The notes beneath the pieces were generated by a model. That model was not told the DNA's origin. It worked only from the letters and a program-made list of their open reading frames with translations, and did not search any database. 9,431 nucleotides of DNA from Bacteroidetes bacterium UBA6491 (GTDB lineage Bacteria > Bacteroidota > Bacteroidia > NS11-12g > UBA9320), in contig DJML01000138.1 in assembly GCA_002436505.1 (NCBI GenBank), forward strand, positions 2,131-11,561. Reading direction: 5' to 3'. Numbering within the stretch: position 1 is the stretch's first letter; each line of letters starts with the position of its first letter. Below, piece by piece: positions 5,452-9,431 of this stretch. Made by a program: the position numbers and the translations under genes.

Positions 5452-6747
5452 TTATCCTATATTATACTTTTCCTTTATTTCCGCAATTCGGGCTGCAAAA
5501 TACGCCAAATTAGTTGGCTTTTGCAATCTCAATTTTTCATAAACTTCGATTGCCTTCATGGGATGTCCCTGCTTTAATAATAGTTTGGCCAAAGTCTCAC
5601 TCACAATATCAGAATCGTCGGATTCACTCTTCCTTGCCATTGATTCAGGATTGTAGAATTCCACTTTCATCCTTGAAATTTGTGGCCTGTTCTTTATAAA
5701 AGACTCCAGCAGCTCGGTTGGATCTGCTTTTTCACCTGTTTCGGTCTTTTTAACTTCTGTACGAGGTTCCTCCCCTCCGATGTCATTATCTTTTTCCTTT
5801 TTATCCTCTGCCCCAAAGCCATCAAGCCAATACAGGAATGATCTGCTGTCGCTGTCTTCTTCTGATTCTTCCACTCCTGAACCGATCAATTTCGAAAGCT
5901 CTACTTCAGGGTTATATGCAGGGACAAAAGGAACAAACTCTCTACCCTCACCCTCTAGATCGTCAACCGGTGTTAGTTTCCCAAGCTCTTTTATCGGATC
6001 ATAAATTGGTTCAGGGATGGACTTATCATTCTCTTCTTCTGAAATCTGATCATTTTCATCCTCTTGGTGGTCATCATTCTCATCCAGAGTAAAACCGGTC
6101 ATAAAAGGAATTTCATCAGGAATCTCACTCACCTCTGAATCCTCCGTATCCAATTCCTCTACAACTTCATTGATGTCCGGTGAGATGTGGTGAAGTTCTT
6201 CCAGGATATGTTCCTCTTCACTTATTGGGTCAGGTCCTGCCGGTTCATTTTCTGTCGATGCCTTTTCCGGCTCAAGAACAGACGGTTCATCTTTGAACGA
6301 CTTCAGGAAATCTTCGATGGCGTGTCCCGAAGCAGGTTCATTCTTCCTTTCTTCTTTACGGGTATCAACGATCTCCTCTATTGGTTCCGGATCACTTGTG
6401 GAAGACTCGGGAGCAACCGAATCGCCGTCAACTGCAACCATTTCAGGAGGTGGACCCTCTTTAACGTTCAATATCCCGGATGTACCTTCCTCAAATGAAT
6501 CTGGATCCAGGAGAGCATCCTCCTCCATTAAATTGAACAATAGTGATCTGTCCCCGGCATAGAGTGAAGCCTTTTTCAAGAGACTTTTATAGCTGTGTCT
6601 TCCGGAGTTCTTATATGCCTTTGCAAGCAAAATATGTCCTGCTGCGAACCAAGGATATCTGCTTACAAGCTGCTCGAGTTCCTCAGCATGTGTGGCATCT
6701 ATCTCATTAGGTTTTGAGATCAGTTCTATGACATCTCTAGTTATCAC
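5452..6747 (-). CDS. Large acidic protein with TPR-like C-terminus, between lptE and secG
   Basis: This 431-residue protein has no signal peptide or membrane segment and is probably cytoplasmic. Residues 1-75 are helical (ATHAEELEQLVSRYPWFAAG, HILLAKAYKNSG) and look like an N-terminal TPR-type helical unit. Residues about 76-345 are acidic, low-complexity and probably disordered. The C-terminal 54 residues (DIVSETLAKLLLKQGHPMKA, IEVYEKLRLQKPTNLAYFAA) form a recognisable TPR helix pair. Short motifs recur in the linker: YDPIKELGKL (249-258) against YNPEVELSKL (278-287), and DFLKSFKDEP against ELLESFIKNRP. Its exact function is not known; the fixed position between an outer-membrane assembly gene and a translocase gene suggests a role in the cell envelope, which is inference. 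Start: a GTG that directly follows the lptE stop (TAG then GTG), with GGTAGG just upstream; the sequence MITRDVIELI suits a helical start. Confidence 0.85.
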   Translation of the reverse strand: MITRDVIELISKPNEIDATHAEELEQLVSRYPWFAAGHILLAKAYKNSGRHSYKSLLKKASLYAGDRSLLFNLMEEDALLDPDSFEEGTSGILNVKEGPPPEMVAVDGDSVAPESSTSDPEPIEEIVDTRKEERKNEPASGHAIEDFLKSFKDEPSVLEPEKASTENEPAGPDPISEEEHILEELHHISPDINEVVEELDTEDSEVSEIPDEIPFMTGFTLDENDDHQEDENDQISEEENDKSIPEPIYDPIKELGKLTPVDDLEGEGREFVPFVPAYNPEVELSKLIGSGVEESEEDSDSRSFLYWLDGFGAEDKKEKDNDIGGEEPRTEVKKTETGEKADPTELLESFIKNRPQISRMKVEFYNPESMARKSESDDSDIVSETLAKLLLKQGHPMKAIEVYEKLRLQKPTNLAYFAARIAEIKEKYNIG

Positions 6748-7254
6748 CTACCAGTCCAAAGTGGATTTGTTAAATATTTCCTGCACCAAACGATCCGTCA
6801 TTTCATCGATCAGTGCAGCTTCTACAGAACTTAAGTTCTGTGCAGCATCGAAATCCTGAAATTGCGTGAACGTTTGCTCAAAGTTATGTTTTTTAACCTT
6901 CTCTGAATAAAGCTTGGCTTTAACAGTGATGGTCAGCCTGTTTTGGGTTGCCGTTGAGTTATCCTGTGAAGAAACCGGCGCAACGGAATAACCAATGATC
7001 TCCCCTGAAAGTTGCATATCTCCGTTGCTTTCTACCAGGTCAAGATTGGTCTGTGAAATGAATTTATCTCGAAGTTTTTCTGACAATGTCGGACTCAGTT
7101 GAGGTGCGACAAGAGGAGCCGTGTTTTCAAAGTAAGCAACAGAAACAGACTTAATTTCAGGGTCAATGTCACCTGCCGGATTCAGTTTATAAAATCCGCA
7201 GTTTGAAAGAAAAAACAAACTTATGACCGTTGCCGAAGTGTATATCCATTTCAT
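6748..7254 (-). CDS. lptE: LptE-family outer-membrane lipoprotein
   Basis: LptE partners the beta-barrel LptD in the outer membrane and helps insert lipopolysaccharide into the outer leaflet. The 168-residue protein has a lipoprotein signal peptide with lipobox LSNC (acylated Cys19) followed by GFYKLNPA, close to the CG-Y pattern typical of the family. The body matches the mixed alpha/beta LptE fold: VSVAYFENTAPLVAPQLSPT, LSEKLRDKFISQTNLDLVES, then NGDMQLSGEIIGYSVAPVSS and a C-terminal helix ending VQEIFNKST. Its ATG overlaps the stop of the upstream regulator (ATGA, four bases) and its TAG abuts the next gene's GTG, so it is coupled at both ends. Confidence 0.9.
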   Translation of the reverse strand: MKWIYTSATVISLFFLSNCGFYKLNPAGDIDPEIKSVSVAYFENTAPLVAPQLSPTLSEKLRDKFISQTNLDLVESNGDMQLSGEIIGYSVAPVSSQDNSTATQNRLTITVKAKLYSEKVKKHNFEQTFTQFQDFDAAQNLSSVEAALIDEMTDRLVQEIFNKSTLDW

Positions 7255-8504
7255 TCTAGTCCGTAGTGTTTTATCTTTCTGTACAATGTGCGCTCCGATA
7301 TACCCAGATCCTCAGCTGCTTTCTTTCTGCGGCCAGTATTTTTCAACAGTGCTTTTCTTATCAGTTCTTCTTCCTTTGCCTCCAGGGAAAGGTTCTCATC
7401 TGTACCCACTGCATCCTCTGCTTCGATAACGTACTCCTCTTCGTTGCCCTGATCACCCGTCATGTCGCTATCTTTTGGATGGATCACTATCTCTGTTTGG
7501 TCAGGCATACTGTCATCCGACAGCACTCTGTTTATTACCGATTTATGATCTTCAATGATCTTGTCTTTCATCTGACTGCCTTTGAGTAACTCTGTTACCA
7601 CTTTCTTAAGGTCGGTCATGTCATTGCGCATGTCAAAAAGGACCTTGTAGAAAATATCTCTTTCAGAGTATCCTGCTGATTCTGCTGAAGCATCTTTTTT
7701 GACGACGGCAGGTAAAGTTGTACTCACCTCAGGGAGATATTTCTTCAATGTATCGGCGTCAATGTAGGTGTCACTTTCAAGAATGCTCAACTGTTCCGTT
7801 ACATTTTTAAGCTGCCGGATATTTCCGGGCCATCTGTAGTTCATCAAGATCTGTTCAGCTTCCGGCGACAATTCTTTCTCAACTGTCCTGTAATTCTCAG
7901 CAAAATCAAATGCAAACTTTTTAAAGAGCAGAAGGATGTCTCCCGGCCTCTCACGAAGCGGCGGAACTACAATTGGAAGTGTTGACAGCCTGTAGTACAG
8001 ATCCTCCCTGAATTTGCCGCTCAGGGTCTCATTGAACAGGTCCTTGTTGGTTGCTGTAATAACTCTGACATCGGTTTTTTGTGATTTGCTTGAACCTACT
8101 TTAATGAATTCCCCGTTCTCAAGAATTCTTAATAAACGAGATTGAGTTTCAAGAGGCAGTTCCCCTACTTCATCAAGAAATATGGTACCTCCGTTAACAG
8201 TTTCAAAGTAGCCTTTCCTTGTATCTATAGCACCAGTAAATGCTCCTTTCTCATGTCCAAACAATTCAGAATTTATCGTCCCTTCCGGAATAGCACCACA
8301 GTTAATGGCGATAAATGGACCATGTTTCCGTTTACTTAAATGATGAATGATCTTAGAAAAAGATTCTTTCCCAACACCACTTTCACCTTGTATGTAAACA
8401 GTAATATCCGTTGGAGCCACGCGAATTGCTGTTTCCAGTGCATAGTTCAGCCTCGGTGAATTACCGATGATCCCAAACCGTTGTTTTACTTGCTGAAGAT
8501 TCAT
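7251..8504 (-). CDS. Sigma-54-dependent enhancer-binding regulator lacking an N-terminal sensor domain
   Basis: The AAA+ core starts almost at the N-terminus (about residue 13). Visible motifs are Walker A GESGVGKE (40-47), the sigma-54-contacting loop GAFTGA (87-92), Walker B GGTIFLDEVGE (105-115), the arginine-finger region FREDLYYRL (165-173) and sensor II WPGNIRQLKNV (225-235). The C-terminal end (about 378-416, GRRKKAAEDLGISERTLYRK) is a Fis-type helix-turn-helix. Such proteins hydrolyse ATP to remodel sigma-54 RNA polymerase at promoters. With GAFTGA intact, activation is expected. There is no receiver, GAF or PAS domain, so activity is probably set by expression level, oligomerisation or a partner protein. 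A linker of about 110 residues (260-372) lies between AAA+ and HTH, with a helical patch at 281-325. The ATG at 8504 follows miaB by two bases, and the TGA overlaps lptE by four. Target genes are unknown. Confidence 0.93.
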   Translation of the reverse strand: MNLQQVKQRFGIIGNSPRLNYALETAIRVAPTDITVYIQGESGVGKESFSKIIHHLSKRKHGPFIAINCGAIPEGTINSELFGHEKGAFTGAIDTRKGYFETVNGGTIFLDEVGELPLETQSRLLRILENGEFIKVGSSKSQKTDVRVITATNKDLFNETLSGKFREDLYYRLSTLPIVVPPLRERPGDILLLFKKFAFDFAENYRTVEKELSPEAEQILMNYRWPGNIRQLKNVTEQLSILESDTYIDADTLKKYLPEVSTTLPAVVKKDASAESAGYSERDIFYKVLFDMRNDMTDLKKVVTELLKGSQMKDKIIEDHKSVINRVLSDDSMPDQTEIVIHPKDSDMTGDQGNEEEYVIEAEDAVGTDENLSLEAKEEELIRKALLKNTGRRKKAAEDLGISERTLYRKIKHYGLE

Positions 8505-8506
8505 AT

Positions 8507-9431
8507 TCAGGCCTCTATTTCAACTTCAACAGGCTTGCCTATCAAGCTTGTTGTCGTACTTCTTTCAATCCGTACTTTAACGTAATCTCCCTTTTTGTAA
8601 TTTTTCTTGGGGAATATCACGACAATGTTCTGGTCATTACGTCCCATCCAGTCATCGTCCGAACGTTTTGACTCTGTTTCAACAAGAACCGTGCATATTT
8701 CTCCGACCCGGGCCGCATTCTTTTTAGCTGACATCTCGTTCTGAAGTTCAATCACTTCGCTCAGTCGTCTCTTCTTTACTTCAAGTGGAACATCATCTGT
8801 AAATTTCCTCGCGGCTAACGTACCTGGCCTCTCTGAATAAAAATACATGTAGCTAAAATCGAAATCAGCCCACTTCATAAGAGTCAAAGTATCTTTATGC
8901 TCCTCTTCCGTTTCAGAGCAGAATCCGGTTATTATGTCTGAGCTAATGCCACAGTCAGGAATGATTTCCCGAATTCTTTCAATTTTCATCATGTACCATT
9001 CCCTGTCATAGGTACGGTTCATTTTCTCCAATATTCTTGAATTGCCGGATTGTGCAGGAAAATGAATGTAATTACAAATGTTGTTGTAGTCCCTCATTGT
9101 ATAGAGCACATCATCCGTTATATCTTTAGGATGAGATGTTGAAAAGCGGACACGCAGATCAGGATCAATGTCTGCCACCATAGCAAGTAACTTTGCGAAG
9201 TTGACACTATTTTCCTGTTCTTCAATGGACAGCTTACCAAAATCCTTTTTAGGACCACCGCCGAACCAAAGATAGGAGTCGACATTCTGACCCAGCAGGG
9301 TCACTTCCTTATACCCTTCGTTAAATAATTGTTTCGCTTCTTCAACAATGGATCGCGGATCTCTGCTTCTTTCCCTTCCTCTTGTAAATGGAACAACGCA
9401 AAATGTACACATGTTGTCGCATCCTCTCATA
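8507..9431 (-). CDS. miaB: MiaB, tRNA-2-methylthio-N6-dimethylallyladenosine synthase, 5' end outside window
   Basis: MiaB is a radical-SAM methylthiotransferase that adds the 2-methylthio group to isopentenyladenosine at tRNA position 37. The radical-SAM cluster motif CxxxCxxC is seen as CDNMCTFC near the right edge, inside the MRGCDNMCTFCVVPFTRGRE block typical of the family. Further family blocks include TLLGQNVDSY, RFSTSHPKDI, FPAQSGNSRILEKMNRTYDR and SDIITGFCSETEEEH. The last 65 or so residues form a TRAM domain (ARVGEICTVLVETESKRSDD, then GDYVKVRIE). The N-terminal methylthiotransferase domain, about 150 residues with a second iron-sulfur cluster, lies beyond the window; the coding frame continues past base 9431. 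The MiaB-type WFGGG and TRGRERSR blocks favour miaB over rimO or mtaB. It is the first visible gene of the string down to secG. Confidence 0.93.
   Translation of the reverse strand, partial: MRGCDNMCTFCVVPFTRGRERSRDPRSIVEEAKQLFNEGYKEVTLLGQNVDSYLWFGGGPKKDFGKLSIEEQENSVNFAKLLAMVADIDPDLRVRFSTSHPKDITDDVLYTMRDYNNICNYIHFPAQSGNSRILEKMNRTYDREWYMMKIERIREIIPDCGISSDIITGFCSETEEEHKDTLTLMKWADFDFSYMYFYSERPGTLAARKFTDDVPLEVKKRRLSEVIELQNEMSAKKNAARVGEICTVLVETESKRSDDDWMGRNDQNIVVIFPKKNYKKGDYVKVRIERSTTTSLIGKPVEVEIEA

Noticed and set aside
5780..6562. Several plus-strand open frames in the acidic TPR protein
   Set aside because: They are also antisense reflections of an acidic, low-complexity coding region and lack start context or domain features.
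1..9431. Mobile element, defence island or CRISPR array
   Set aside because: No transposase, integrase, phage gene, direct-repeat array or attachment-site pattern was found; gene content is core-type and codon style looks uniform by eye.

Overview
The window looks like ordinary chromosome from a member of the Bacteroidota. The evidence is a secreted protein with an apparent choice-of-anchor V/Reeler-like domain followed by a PKD-like domain, a Bacteroidota-type TAnnTTTG promoter element in front of it, a SecG with the phylum's extended hydrophilic tail, an LptE-family lipoprotein, and a GHMP kinase resembling the GYDIA family. No mobile element, CRISPR array, rRNA or tRNA was seen. Gene density is high and no stretch longer than about 110 bases lacks a gene.

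Layout, left to right. Bases 1-893 (minus) hold the N-terminal part of a secreted Reeler/PKD-type surface protein with its own promoter; its C-terminus lies outside the window. Bases 1001-2581 (minus) encode an exported multidomain protein with an Ig-like N-terminus, a carboxypeptidase-regulatory/PEGA-like module, an acidic linker and a C-terminal von Willebrand A domain. Divergent from it is a membrane-anchored J-domain protein (2666-3547, plus) that appears to start with TTG. It converges on a small conserved-looking protein of unknown function (3551-4078, minus), which is in turn divergent from a GHMP-family kinase (4146-5072, plus).

The right half (5079-9431, minus) is one tight co-directional string: miaB (5' end missing), an orphan sigma-54-type AAA+ regulator, lptE, a large acidic protein with a TPR-like C-terminus, and secG. 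Gaps are 2, -4, 0 and 1 bases, which implies one transcript with translational coupling; its promoter must lie upstream of the window. The string links tRNA thiomethylation, an enhancer-binding regulator, lipopolysaccharide delivery to the outer membrane and Sec-dependent secretion. The GHMP kinase gene and secG converge with a 6-base gap, and the J-domain gene converges on its neighbour with a 3-base gap; neither gap has room for a terminator.

No clearly new multi-gene system is visible. The items most worth a second look are the domain architecture and weakened metal site of the VWA protein, the J-domain/membrane/DUF3592-like protein and its TTG start, and the sigma-54 regulator, which has no sensor domain but carries an unusually long, partly helical linker before its DNA-binding end.
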